From contig CAWEWZ010000002.1 in the NCBI GenBank assembly GCA_963812885.1, positions 496,001 through 560,000 on the forward strand: DNA of 64,000 nt, in the 5' to 3' direction. The notes under the pieces are model-generated. The model was not told where the DNA came from. It saw only the letters and a program-made list of their open reading frames with translations, and made no database searches. Shown here in pieces: positions 55,618 through 64,000 of this stretch. Made by a program: the position numbers and the translations under genes. Source of the stretch: Bog-756 sp963812885. GTDB taxonomy: Bacteria; Actinomycetota; Acidimicrobiia; Acidimicrobiales; RAAP-2. Numbering within the stretch: the first letter of the stretch is position 1; the number at the start of each line of letters is the position of its first letter.

Positions 55618-56686
55618 TCAGGGCAGTGGGTGGGCGACGAAGAACGCCCACATGGTGGAGTTGGCGCTGATCGCCGTGCTCTGGGGCCCGAGCACCCGGG
55701 TGATCGACTTGGGAGGTGCGGGCCACCGGGCCATTCGTGGCCCTCCCCGGCGATGGCGTAGAGCTCGACCGCCGAGCCTCCCGCACACTTTCCGTAGGCG
55801 GTCAGCGTCACACCCGGGTCCGGGTCGGACACCGCCGGCTTCGGCGCGCAGCCGTTGTGGGCGCCCCACCGCTGCGCGGCCACCGGCACGCTGTAGGTCC
55901 AGTAGGCCTGGCCGTGGCCGGCGAAGGGATCCACCGGGTCGGCGGTGCCGTGGAACGAGATCACCGGCACGGGCCTCGTCGACGGGCACGGGCTCGGGAA
56001 GCGCAGGCCGCTGACCGGGGCCACGGCGGCGAAGACGGTGGACGCATCGCAGCCGAGCTGGCTGGCCATCCGGGCGCCACCCGAGAAGCCGGTGGCGTAG
56101 ACGCGGTGCTCTGCGACGCAGTACTTCTGCTCGAACAGGGTCACCAGCTGCTCGAGGAACGACACGTCGTCAGGTGCATCGGCCGGGACGGCGGCGCCGC
56201 CCACCAGCGGTTGTCCGGGGACGTTCCACTCGAAGCCCCTGCCGGCGGCGATGTCGCCCTGGGGGTAGGCCACGATGAAGTCGTCGGCGTCGGACGTGGC
56301 GTCCATGCCGGTGAGGAACTCCTGGGCGAGGGCCGTCGATTGGCTGCCGTGCATGTTGAGCACCAGCGGGACAGGGGTGGTGGCCCGATAGCCCGACGGC
56401 AGATGGACGATGGCCACCCGTGCCCTCCCCCCGATGGTCGGCGTCAGCGTGAACGTCCCCGGGGCAGCGCTGTCCCGCTCCCGCACCCGGGGCTCGGCTG
56501 GAGCGACCGGCGACGGGAGGCCGATGGACCGGTCGCGCCGTGGCTCGCCGGTGCGGACGTGGCGGGGGCACTGCTCCCGCCCCGCCACAGGCGGCCAGGA
56601 CCACCGCGCAGAAGCACGAGGCCCGGCCGCCGGGGGCGCCGCCCGCGCCCCGACGCTCGCCTCCGCCGTTCAGTCTCCCAGTCCAT
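55618..56686 (-). CDS. Poly(3-hydroxybutyrate)-depolymerase-like lipoprotein, frameshifts
   Basis: The N-terminus in one frame reads GGRASCFCAVVLAACGGAGA, a lipobox signal (LAAC). In the next frame the esterase starts: RVAIVHLPSGYRATTPVPLV, LNMHGSQSTALAQEFLTGMD, DDFIVAYPQGDIAAGRGFEW, HRVYATGFSGGARMASQLGC (nucleophile serine in GFSGG), VISFHGTADPVDPFAGHG (aspartate) and GEGHEWPGGPHLP (histidine). This is the LpqC/PHB-depolymerase-like alpha/beta hydrolase family. In some relatives the substrate is a feruloyl ester or polyester. The end is at 55618 after a frame change near 55710. Confidence 0.78.
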
Positions 56687-58244
56687 CGCTGCCTGCATGC
56701 GACGCTCCGGTCAGCTCATCGCCGCGATCGGGTGCTTCGGGCGGGTACCTCCCGAAGGTCGAGAAGTGCCTGGCGATCCCACCGGTGAAGCTGTCGATGT
56801 AGGCCAGCTTGCGGATCATGTAGCTCCGGCTCTCCTTGGGGTCGAGGTAGAGGTTGTAGAGCCGGCCGTGCGAGTACTTCTGGGTCACCCCGGTGAAGCC
56901 ACCCAGGTTGAGGCAGTCCCGGTCGTCGTCCGAGGTCGAGGCGACCATGAACTTCCACTCCCCCACCCGCAGGGCGGAGAACACGTTGGTCAGCCAGTAG
57001 TAGAGGTACTTGCGGTTCGACGACCCCGTCGGGGTCGAGGAGGAACGAGGTCTGGTCGACCCCGTCGATGTAGCGGTCCTCGGGTACCGATGCCGGAGGC
57101 CCCGGCCAGGGGCAGGAAGGTGTTGAACAGGTCCATCTGCGAGAACAGCCCGTCGGTGGCCCGGTCGGCGGCGACCATCCCCGGCCAGGCGACGATGCCC
57201 GGGACCCGCTGGCCACCCTCCCAGGTCGAGCCCTTGGCGCTCCGGAACGGCGAGTAGGCGGCGTCGGGCCAGGTCTCCATCTCGGGCCCGTTGTCCGAGG
57301 AGATGAAGATCGAGCGTGTCGTCCATCTGCCCGGTGGCCTCGAGCTCGGCCACCAGCCGGCCCACGATGTCGTCGAGCTCGATGATGGTGTCCTTGTAGG
57401 GATGCTTGGCCGGGGACGAGCCGAGGAACCGTTCGTGGGGATAGTTGTCGAAGTGGGCGCCCCGGGTGCAGTGGTAGAGGAACCACGGGCTGCCGTCCGC
57501 CGGCTCGGGCTCGGCCATCCGCCGGATGAACTCGAGCGAGTAGCCGGCCCACTTGTCGTCCAGCAGGGAGAGCACGGGGACCGTCACCTCCTCGACGTTC
57601 TCGGCGTCACCGCCCCGGGTGGCATGGACGAAGCACTTGTTGAAGGGCAGGTTCTCCACCCACCTGGTGCGTTCCTCGCTGTAGACGATCTCGGGGAAGA
57701 AGTTGGGGTCCCGCCACTCGGTGTACATGTCGGAGACCGAGAGGAATCCGAAGAAGTCGTCGAAGCCGACATGCTGGGGCTGCGACTCGCCGTTCTCGCC
57801 CATGTGCCATTTCCCCACCGCCTGGGTCACGTACCCGCGTCGGAGAGGAGCTGGGCCAGGGTCACCTCGCCGTCGAGGCCGCCGGGCTGGCCGTACATCG
57901 GCGGGCCGCAGCAGCCCGTGGCGCATGGGCAGCCGACCGGTCATGATCGACGCCCGCGACGGGGTGCACGACGGCTCCGAGTAGCACGAGGTGAGGAGGG
58001 TCCCCCGGCGGGCCAGCCGGTCGATGTTGGGCGTCGGGGCCCCGACGGCCACCCCGCCGCCGTAGCAGCCGAAGTCACCCCAGCCGACATCGTCGAAGAG
58101 GACCATCAGGAAGTTGGGCCGCTTCCGGTCGGACCCGCGGAACCCGGCCAGCGCGGCGTCGGCCCGCTCCTCCTGCTCCTCGAGCACGAAGTGGGGCTCG
58201 AGGCTGTCCCGCACGCTGGACGGTCTCTGCGACCACCGGGTCAT
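56670..58244 (-). CDS. Sulfatase (type I, arylsulfatase family), frameshifts
   Basis: It starts at ATG 58244 (or nearby). The core motifs are RPNFLMVLFDDVGWGDFGCY (metal aspartates) and CYSEPSCTPSRASIMTGRLP, in which CTPSR is the formylglycine site. GYVTQAVGKWHMGENGESQP and FISSDNGPEMETWPD (metal DN) follow, the latter in another frame. The C-terminus reads NRKYLYYWLTNVFSALRVGE and GRLYNLYLDPKESRSYMIRK. Frame changes lie near 57310, 57090 and 57020, and the end returns to the first frame. The substrate is unknown. A formylglycine-generating enzyme gene is not in the window. Confidence 0.82.
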   Translation of the reverse strand: MTRWSQRPSSVRDSLEPHFVLEEQEERADAALAGFRGSDRKRPNFLMVLFDDVGWGDFGCYGGGVAVGAPTPNIDRLARRGTLLTSCYSEPSCTPSRASIMTGRLPMRHGLLRPADVRPARRPRRRGDPGPAPLRRGYVTQAVGKWHMGENGESQPQHVGFDDFFGFLSVSDMYTEWRDPNFFPEIVYSEERTRWVENLPFNKCFVHATRGGDAENVEEVTVPVLSLLDDKWAGYSLEFIRRMAEPEPADGSPWFLYHCTRGAHFDNYPHERFLGSSPAKHPYKDTIIELDDIVGRLVAELEATGQMDDTLDLHLLGQRARDGDLARRRLLAVPERQGLDLGGWPAGPGHRRLAGDGRRRPGHRRAVLADGPVQHLPAPGRGLRHRYPRTATSTGSTRPRSSSTPTGSSNRKYLYYWLTNVFSALRVGEWKFMVASTSDDDRDCLNLGGFTGVTQKYSHGRLYNLYLDPKESRSYMIRKLAYIDSFTGGIARHFSTFGRYPPEAPDRGDELTGASHAGSDGLGD

Positions 58245-58307
58245 GTGCCATCTGCTTTCCTCCTCCGGTCCGGTCCCGGTGCAAGGCCCGAGTCGTCAGT
58301 CGCCGAC

Positions 58308-58891
58308 CTAGCCGTCGATCATCTCGCGGATGAGATCGGCGTGGCCGTTGTGCGCGGGCGTACTCCTCGATCATGTGGTCGTAGAATCCATCGCAGCGAG
58401 CACGGTCGCCCCCGTCGTGAGGCCCGGTGTCGTCCAGCTCCCGGGACCGCGGCCGCCGCACGGCTGGCCTCGCACTCCGCCTGCCACAGCGCCGAGGTCG
58501 GCCTCCCAGTCGGCGTCGTCGAGCGGCACCAGCTCGCTGTCCTCGACGGCCGGGTCGAACCAGATCGGGCCGGCGGCAGTGTCCTCCAGCAGCACGCGCT
58601 CTGGAACCAGTTCCGCTCCACCTCGGCCATGTGGCGACCAGGCCATGAAACGACAGCTCGGAGGTACGGCCTCGCCTTGCGAGCCCCGTCGTCGAGTCCC
58701 TCGCACTTGATCAACAAGGTGATGCAATGGAACTCGAGCCAGCCCTCGAGCATCTCATGCTCGCCCGGGGTGAACGACGACTCCGTCCGGTGTGGAACCT
58801 CGAGCCCTTCGACCGCGGGAAGGGTTCCCTGCACCCGGCTTTCGTTGGGGCACGATCGGGCACCTCGGAAAACGACGGAGCCGGCTGGCAC
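58308..58891 (-). CDS. DinB/DUF664 family protein, frameshifts
   Basis: Conserved parts are EHEMLEGWLEFH with LLIKCEGLDDGARKARP, RHMAEVERNWFQRVLLEDTA, PAVEDSELVPLDDADWEADL and GFYDHMIEEYARHNGHADLI (the last in the correct frame). The HxxxERxW and HMIEEYARHxGHxD motifs are those of mini-DinB/DUF664 proteins, a mycothiol- or metal-dependent transferase-like fold. The start at 58891 is doubtful; the reading frame changes at least twice. It follows the sulfatase gene on the same strand. Confidence 0.7.
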
Positions 58892-58949
58892 GCTTCGTGA
58901 GGGACCCGTCGCCCGTCAGAGTATCGCGGACCCCTGCCCGCGATCCGGT

Positions 58950-59022
58950 GGGGACGGAGGGAGTCGAACCCTCACTGGAGGCGGTTTAAGCGCCCTGCCT
59001 CTGCCGGTTGGGCTACGTCCCC
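58950..59022 (-). tRNA. tRNA with UAA anticodon (Leu-UUA type by anticodon), short variable loop
   Basis: The 73-nt minus-strand sequence folds as a tRNA: 7-bp acceptor stem (GGGGACG with CGTCCCC), D arm with GCC/GGC, anticodon stem GGGCG with CGCCT, loop CTTAAAC, a 5-nt variable region CCAGT and a T arm GAGGG-TTCGACT-CCCTC. The anticodon at positions 34-36 is TAA. A leucine tRNA should have a long variable arm, but this one does not. CCA is not fully encoded (A then CC). Confidence 0.8.
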
Positions 59023-59138
59023 GTAGCCGTGGCGTCAGTCCGCCGACGCGTGCCAACCACGCGGCCCACGGGGTGACGCCCGAGGCAAACCTTAGGTGCT
59101 GGTCCGCGCCGGTCGCCGGTTCAGGCGCCCTACCGGGC

Positions 59139-60720
59139 TCAGATGCCCGAACGGGCGGCGACGAGCTCCGCCATGGCCTCGAGCTCCTCGTGCCGCGGCC
59201 GGTCGACCCGGTGCTCCAGTCCCCGCCTGGCCGGGCCAGGGCCCGAGCACCGTGGTCGGCTGGGTCTCTGCGTCCCACAGGGCCACGTCCCCGGGGAACC
59301 GGAGCGGGCGAATCCCGGTCCAGGCCCGGCGTACGGCGGCGGAAAGGGCGAATGCGTCGTCGCCTCCACCCGAGAACGTCTGCACCGCCGGGTTGTGGAC
59401 CGTCCCGAACACGAACGGGATGTCCAGGGCGTGGCACGAGCCGAGCACCCCCCCGAATGCCGGCGACTCCCACGTGAACAGGTAGAAGTAGGTGGCCGCA
59501 CCGGGCTCCGCCGCACCGGCGTGGGCGTCGGCGAACCGGACCGTCGGCAGTCGGAACACGTACTCGGTGGCTGATGGCCACCCACAGGTCCCGGGGGCTC
59601 ACCGGCTCGCCCCGGGCGGATCGCGCCGCCCGCACCGAGGCGATCAGCTGGTCCCCGCTCCGTCCTCCGTGGTCAGGCGCCCCGTCCACCGCCGCAACCC
59701 GTCTTCGTCCAGGGAGCTGAGGGCGGGGTCCCCGACGGTGAAGAAGGCCGACTCGTCCCGGGTGGTGCCGATCAGCAGCGGGACGCAGGATGCCGATCCG
59801 AACCGCCACCGCCTCCTCGGGGGCGGTGGGGAGCAGCCCGCCGTCGACCACCGGCATCATCAGCAGCGCCGGATCGTCCTTGGCCGCCACCACCGCGCCG
59901 ATCTCTCCGGCGGCCCGCACCAGCTCGCCGGCCGGCACCTTCTCCAATGCCGCCCGGGTCATCGGGTACACCCAGGTGGGCGGCCACCTGCTCGGTCCGG
60001 GCCGAGGCCTTCTCGGCGGTCGTAGGTGTACGGGCGGACCGCTCTGCACGATGGCCCGGTGGAAGAGCCCGTCGCGCCGCGGGTGTGCCGAGCAGGGTGG
60101 ACACGCTCATGCCCCCGGCCGACTCGCCGAAGAGGGTCACGTTGCCCGGGTCGCCTCCGAAGTCGGCGATGTGGTCCCGCACCCAGTAGAGGGCGGCAAC
60201 CTGATCGGCCAGGCCCCAGTTGCCCGAGCCCGACCACTCCCGGCCGTCGAGCCAGGTCTGGCCCGGGTCCTCGAGCGCCGGGTGGGCCAGGAACCCGAGG
60301 AGCCCGAGACGGTAGTTGATGGTGACTACCACGACGTCGCCCTCTCGTGACAACATGCCACCTCGGTACAGAGCCGCCGCCCCCGACCCGGAAACGAACG
60401 ACCCCCCATGGATCCAGACCATCACCGGCCGCCGGCCGTCGTCGGGCGCCGGAGTCCAGATATTGAGGGTCAGGCAGTCCTCCGCCTGCTCGTCGGGCTC
60501 GCCGCCGAGGGACATCTCGATCAGCCCCGGGGACTGGGGGGCGATGGGCCCGAACCGGTCGCACTCCCTGATGCCCGTCCAGCCCGGCGACCGGGCCCGG
60601 AGGTCTCCACCGCCCGCCACCGGCGGGCGAGGCTGCGTAGGGGATTCCCGAGAACGACCACTGGCCGTGCCGCTGGACCCCTCGGATCCGGCCACCCCGG
60701 ACCTCGACGACTCCGTCCAT
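59139..60720 (-). CDS. Type-B carboxylesterase, many frameshifts
   Basis: The start is ATG 60720 (MDGVVEVRGGRIRGVQRHGQ). It reads SFSGIPYAASPAGGGRWRPP, then RRPVMVWIHGGSFVSGSGAA (oxyanion hole), VVVTINYRLGLLGFLAHPAL, NWGLADQVAALYWVRDHIAD and GNVTLFGESAGGMSVSTLLG (GESAG serine). In other frames: QVAAHLG, LMMPVVDGGLLPTAPEEAVA, ATYFYLFTWESPAFGGVLGS with CHALDIPFVFGTVHNPAVQT (near the catalytic histidine) and the end HRVDRPRHEELEAMAELVAA at 59139. It is a serine esterase of the para-nitrobenzyl esterase type. At least four frame errors are needed. Confidence 0.78.
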
Positions 60721-60858
60721 CGATGGTGCCCTCCAGTTATGCCGCCGAACTGCCGATGAGTGCTGGCAACTTATCGGGTTGAACGGCAGTTTTCACCCCT
60801 TCGAGTCTGTGGGCAGGGAGAAGAACGTGTCACGAGGGGCGTCTTCCAGGGCCGGACG

Positions 60859-62320
60859 ATGGGCCAGCCCGTCATGATGGCCGCGGCTCCCCGATCCGTC
60901 AGCGGGGGCACGGCCGCGAGCCCCTTCCACCGTGGGTCCGGCGGCGCCAGGACCGCCCTGGTGGCTCTCGTGCGCCACGGCTGCCCTCGGGATGGCCGCC
61001 GCCGCCACCGGTGTGGCCGGCGCGGCCGGGGCCTGACGACGACCGGGCCACCCACGGGGACCTCGAGCACCACCGCGCCCTCCTCGTCGACCACCCCGAC
61101 CACCTCCGCTCACGGCTCGGGAGGCCCACGCACCAAAGGGCCGGCCGGCGCCGCCGCGCACGGCCGCCAAGGCCCCCTCGGCGGCGCAGGCCCAGATCAA
61201 CGCCACCGAGGCCCAGGTGGCCAAGCTCGAGAACCAGATCTCCCAGGAGCAGAACGCACTCGACCGGGCCGACGAGCAGTACAACCAGTCGGTGGTCGAC
61301 CTGACCAGCACCCGGACGGCCCTGCAGGCCACCGAGGCCTCCCTCGACGCCGTCACGGTCCAAGCTGGAGACCGAGCGATCCCAGCTCCGCGACGACGCC
61401 GTGCAGGCCTACATCAACGACACCTCCTCGACGGCGGTGTCCCAGCTCTTCGCCGCCCCCACCACCGGGAGCCAGATCCGCGACCTCTACGAGAAGGTGG
61501 GGTCGGGGGACGTGGCCCTCGACGTGGCCCGAGGTGCAGGCCGGCCAGCAGAAGCTGTCGGCCACCCGGTCCAAGCTCCTCTCCGAGCAGAAGGCGGAGA
61601 CCGCCCAACTGGGCGTCGAGGACCAGGGCCCGACAGAGTGCCGCGGCCGCCAGTGCCCTCTCCCAGGCGACCCTGAACCAGGTCCAGGGGACGCCTGGCC
61701 CAGCAGATCGCCGAGCAGGCCGCGGCCCAGGCGGCGGCGGCGGCCAAGGCGGCGTCGTCGGCCACGTCGGCGGCCGCCGCCCAGGCCGCCGCGGCCCAGG
61801 CCTCCGAGGCCGCACAGGTGGCCAGCACGGTCAGCGGCGGCAGCCAGGCCGCGGCCAGTGCCGCCTCGGCGGCCAACCAGGCCGCCGGCAGCGCCGGCGG
61901 CGCCACGTTCGGCTACGGCGGCAGCCCCACGGCCGCGGGCCTCGCCGCCGTGCACGCCGCCATGCAGTACCTGGGGGTTCCCTACGTGTGGGGCGGCGCC
62001 AGCTCCGGCGGGCGTGGACTGCTCCGGGCCTCACCATGCTGGCCTGGGCCAACGCCGGGGTATCCATGGACCACTCGGCGGCCGACCAGTACGCCGATTT
62101 CCCCCACGTGAGCCCGAGCGCGCTCGAGCCCGGCGACCTGCTCTTCTACGACTTCGACGGGACCGGTATCGATCACGTCGTCATGTACGTGGGCCCCACG
62201 CTGGACGGCCAGCCAACCCCCTACGGGAGCAGCACCATCATCCAGGCCGCCCACACCGGCACGGTGGTCACGTTCGACCCGGTCTGGTCGGAAGCGTTCG
62301 TCGGCGCCGCCCGGCCGTAG
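60859..62320 (+). CDS. NlpC/P60 peptidoglycan endopeptidase with coiled coil, frameshifts
   Basis: The signal-like part around 60970 reads ATAALGMAAAATGVAGAAGA. A coiled coil follows (AQVAKLENQISQEQNALDRA, DAVQAYINDTSSTAVSQLFA, GQQKLSATRSKLLSEQKAET), then an alanine-rich linker and the catalytic domain: AMQYLGVPYVWGGASSGG, the DCSGLTMLAW motif that carries the catalytic cysteine (in a different frame from its surroundings) and GDLLFYDFDGTGIDHVVMYV with the histidine. This is a RipA/CwlO-type cell-wall hydrolase. Two single-base insertions near 62013 and 62029 flank DCSG. Confidence 0.8.
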
Positions 62321-62384
62321 GGCGTGCGCATCACCCGACCGCCCGTCGACGGCCCTGCCGCCTAGGGTCGGTCTCCCGAGGACC

Positions 62385-63410
62385 ATGACACTCGAGCTCA
62401 CCATCGTCGTTCCCGCCTTCAACGAGGCCCACCGGCTCCCCGAGGGCATCAAGCGGTTCGACGCCGCCGTGGACGAGGGGGCGGTGGACATCGGCCGGAC
62501 CGAGGTGCTGGTCGTCGACGACGGCAGCACCGACGGGACGGCGGCGGCCGCCCGGGCCCTCCTGGCCCACCTCCCCCATCACCGGGTGGTCAGCCATCCG
62601 GCCAACCGGGGCAAGGGCGGAGCCGTACGCACCGGGGTGGCGCTGGCCCGGGGCCGGTACACCGCCTACATGGACGCCGACATGGCCATCGACCCGAGAA
62701 CCATCCCGGTGCTGGTCGACGGGCTGCGGTCCAACGACCTGGCCATCGGATCGCGGGCGCTGGCCGATTCGATGGTGGAGAGCTCCTACGCCATGCGCTC
62801 GGTCATGGGCCGGCTCTTCAACCGTCTCGTCACCACCGGCACCGGGCTCGGGCTCAGCGACACCCAGTGCGGCTTCAAGGCCTTCCACACCCCGGTGGCC
62901 CGCCTCCTGTTCCACCTGGTCCGGATGGAGCGGTTCGCCTTCGACGTCGAGGTCCTCGTCCTGGCCCACCGGCTCGGGCTCCGCATCACCGAGGTTCCCG
63001 TCCAGTGGACCCATGTCCCCGGGAGCACGGTCCATCCGCTCCACGACTCGATCTCCATGCTCACCGACGTCTACTCGTCGAGGCTCGGTCTGCTGGCCAC
63101 GCCGGCCGTCCCCGGCATCGTGGTGGCCGACGCCTCCGGCGCCACCGATCCGGGGGCGCTGGCCGAGCGGGTCGGGTCGGTCCTGGCCGCCTCCACCGCG
63201 GGCACTCCCCTCCCCGTCCTGACCGACAGCCGGTCGGTGATGGTCCTCCTGCCCCTGGTCGACCCGGCCGAGGCGGCCACGGTGGCCGGCGTCCTGCGGG
63301 CTGAGCTCGAGCCCCTGCCGGTCACCCGCACGACGATGACCGCCGAAGCCCTGGCCGCGCTGGGTCCGCTGGCCGGCCGCCTCGACATGTCCGCCGATGC
63401 CGGGACCTAG
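62385..63410 (+). CDS. Glycosyltransferase family 2 (dolichyl-phosphate-sugar type)
   Basis: This 341-residue protein has an intact reading frame: LELTIVVPAFNEAHRLPEGI, EVLVVDDGSTDGTAAAARAL, ANRGKGGAVRTGVALARGRY, YMDADMAIDPRTIPVLVDGL and LSDTQCGFKAFHTPVARLLF. These are the motifs of polyprenyl-phosphate glucosyl/mannosyl transferases. The C-terminal 120 residues form an additional domain with no clear match. It may build lipid-linked sugar donors for the surface glycans. It is one of the few intact genes in the last 10 kb. Confidence 0.88.
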   Translation: MTLELTIVVPAFNEAHRLPEGIKRFDAAVDEGAVDIGRTEVLVVDDGSTDGTAAAARALLAHLPHHRVVSHPANRGKGGAVRTGVALARGRYTAYMDADMAIDPRTIPVLVDGLRSNDLAIGSRALADSMVESSYAMRSVMGRLFNRLVTTGTGLGLSDTQCGFKAFHTPVARLLFHLVRMERFAFDVEVLVLAHRLGLRITEVPVQWTHVPGSTVHPLHDSISMLTDVYSSRLGLLATPAVPGIVVADASGATDPGALAERVGSVLAASTAGTPLPVLTDSRSVMVLLPLVDPAEAATVAGVLRAELEPLPVTRTTMTAEALAALGPLAGRLDMSADAGT

Positions 63411-63460
63411 CCGGCGAGCCCGGAAGGGGGGTGCCGTCGGCGGCGGTACACTCGGCGGGG

Positions 63461-64000
63461 TGAGCGCGGATCCGTCGGATACCACCCGGACGGCAGCGCG
63501 ACGCCGAGCGCGACGGGCCGGACGCGAGCGGGGTCGAGGACCCACTGGCCGGCCCGGCTGCCGATGGCCCCGACGAGGTGGACCGACGCCAACCCGGCCG
63601 GGCCGAAGGCCGCATCCATGTCCATCCTGCCCGTAGCCCAGGCCCAGGTCGGACGACGGCGGACCCGATCCGTCCCGACGATCGGACGTCGACGAATGGG
63701 GCCGCTCCGAGCACATGCGCTCCATCGTCCGCCGCCTCTACGACCCGGTGTACCGCTACTGGTTCCGGGTCGAGTGGGAAGGGCTGGAGAAGATCCCCCA
63801 CCATGGCGGCGCTCTGCTCATCGCCAACCACGCCGGCGCCATCCCCGCCGATGCCCCGGCGATCATGCACGGCATCGAGGAGGAGTTGGGGCGGCCGGTC
63901 TACGGCATGGCCGACTACTTCTTCAGGACCATCCCGGTGGTCGGCACGATGTGGTCCCGGACGGGAGGTGTGCCGGCCCATCCGGACAACGCCTACCGGC
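63461..64000 (+). CDS. Lysophospholipid acyltransferase family protein, partial, frameshift near start
   Basis: From about 63690 the frame reads GRSEHMRSIVRRLYDPVYRY, WFRVEWEGLEKIPHHGGALL, IANHAGAIPADAPAIMHGIE and RPVYGMADYFFRTIPVVGTM, running off the window. NHAGAIPAD is the acyltransferase NHx-type motif of PlsC-like enzymes of this subfamily. The start GTG 63461 gives a basic N-terminal stretch in another frame. ATG 63715 is an internal start in the proper frame. Confidence 0.78.

Noticed and set aside
62331..63725. A 464-codon antisense frame across the last GT2 gene
   Set aside because: It is a GC-skew shadow, histidine/arginine/glycine rich with no domain, opposite a clear glycosyltransferase.

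Overview
The window is high-GC DNA from an actinobacterium, most probably a member of the class Acidimicrobiia (inferred from gene content, not from a marker gene). Supporting signs are two F420-type luciferase-like oxidoreductases, a mycothiol-type maleylpyruvate isomerase relative, a one-piece actinobacterial Tad pilus operon with a LysM/BTAD protein, an actinobacterial-type LexA box, and four secreted proteins carrying a roughly 42-residue GYWLVASDGG repeat that I associate with Acidimicrobiia. There are no ribosomal RNA genes, insertion sequences or CRISPR arrays. One tRNA gene is present.

Layout. 1-2.2 kb: end of a cytochrome P450 gene and two LLM oxidoreductases. 2.2-12.9 kb: a minus-strand Tad (Flp) pilus operon with overlapping genes: lipoprotein, secreted protein, CpaB, TadZ/CpaE, TadA, TadB, TadC, Flp pilin, three TadE/G-like pseudopilins, and a membrane-LysM-BTAD protein broken into three frames. 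A promoter and a 17-bp palindrome sit at its head. 13.4-20.5 kb: housekeeping and small genes (membrane protein, EttA, threonine-aldolase-like enzyme, DUF503, an orphan mobile mystery protein A with two operators, thioredoxin-like protein, zinc ribbon). 20.6-31.7 kb: an SOS-box-preceded DEDDh exonuclease/GIY-YIG gene, trpD, acyl-CoA dehydrogenase, SDR, P450, cupin, an amidase-like protein, Smr, a kinase-like protein, a universal stress protein, an internally deleted GH1 pseudogene, a VOC protein and an inositol-monophosphatase-like enzyme. 31.9-42 kb: the repeat-protein cluster, with the repeat module joined to an amidase, a DUF4397 protein, a PQQ-propeller/Ig-like protein and a GH5 glycosidase. 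42-52.6 kb: a surface-polysaccharide cluster (two TupA-like ATP-grasp copies, glycosyltransferases, flippase, large membrane protein, DUF1616). 52.9-64 kb: mixed enzymes (endonuclease/phosphatase family, PHB-depolymerase-like lipoprotein, sulfatase, DinB-like, carboxylesterase, NlpC/P60, GT2, acyltransferase) and a tRNA.

The 31.9-52.6 kb block reads as a cell-surface island: enzymes that cut peptidoglycan or glycans carry the same putative beta-propeller, next to genes that make and export a surface polysaccharide. The Tad operon is a second surface system.

Caution on sequence quality. Many genes are interrupted by single-base frameshifts. They are sparse before about 43 kb and very dense after it, even inside strictly conserved catalytic motifs, which suggests uncorrected sequencing or assembly errors more than gene decay. 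Broken genes are given as one span with the frame changes described.
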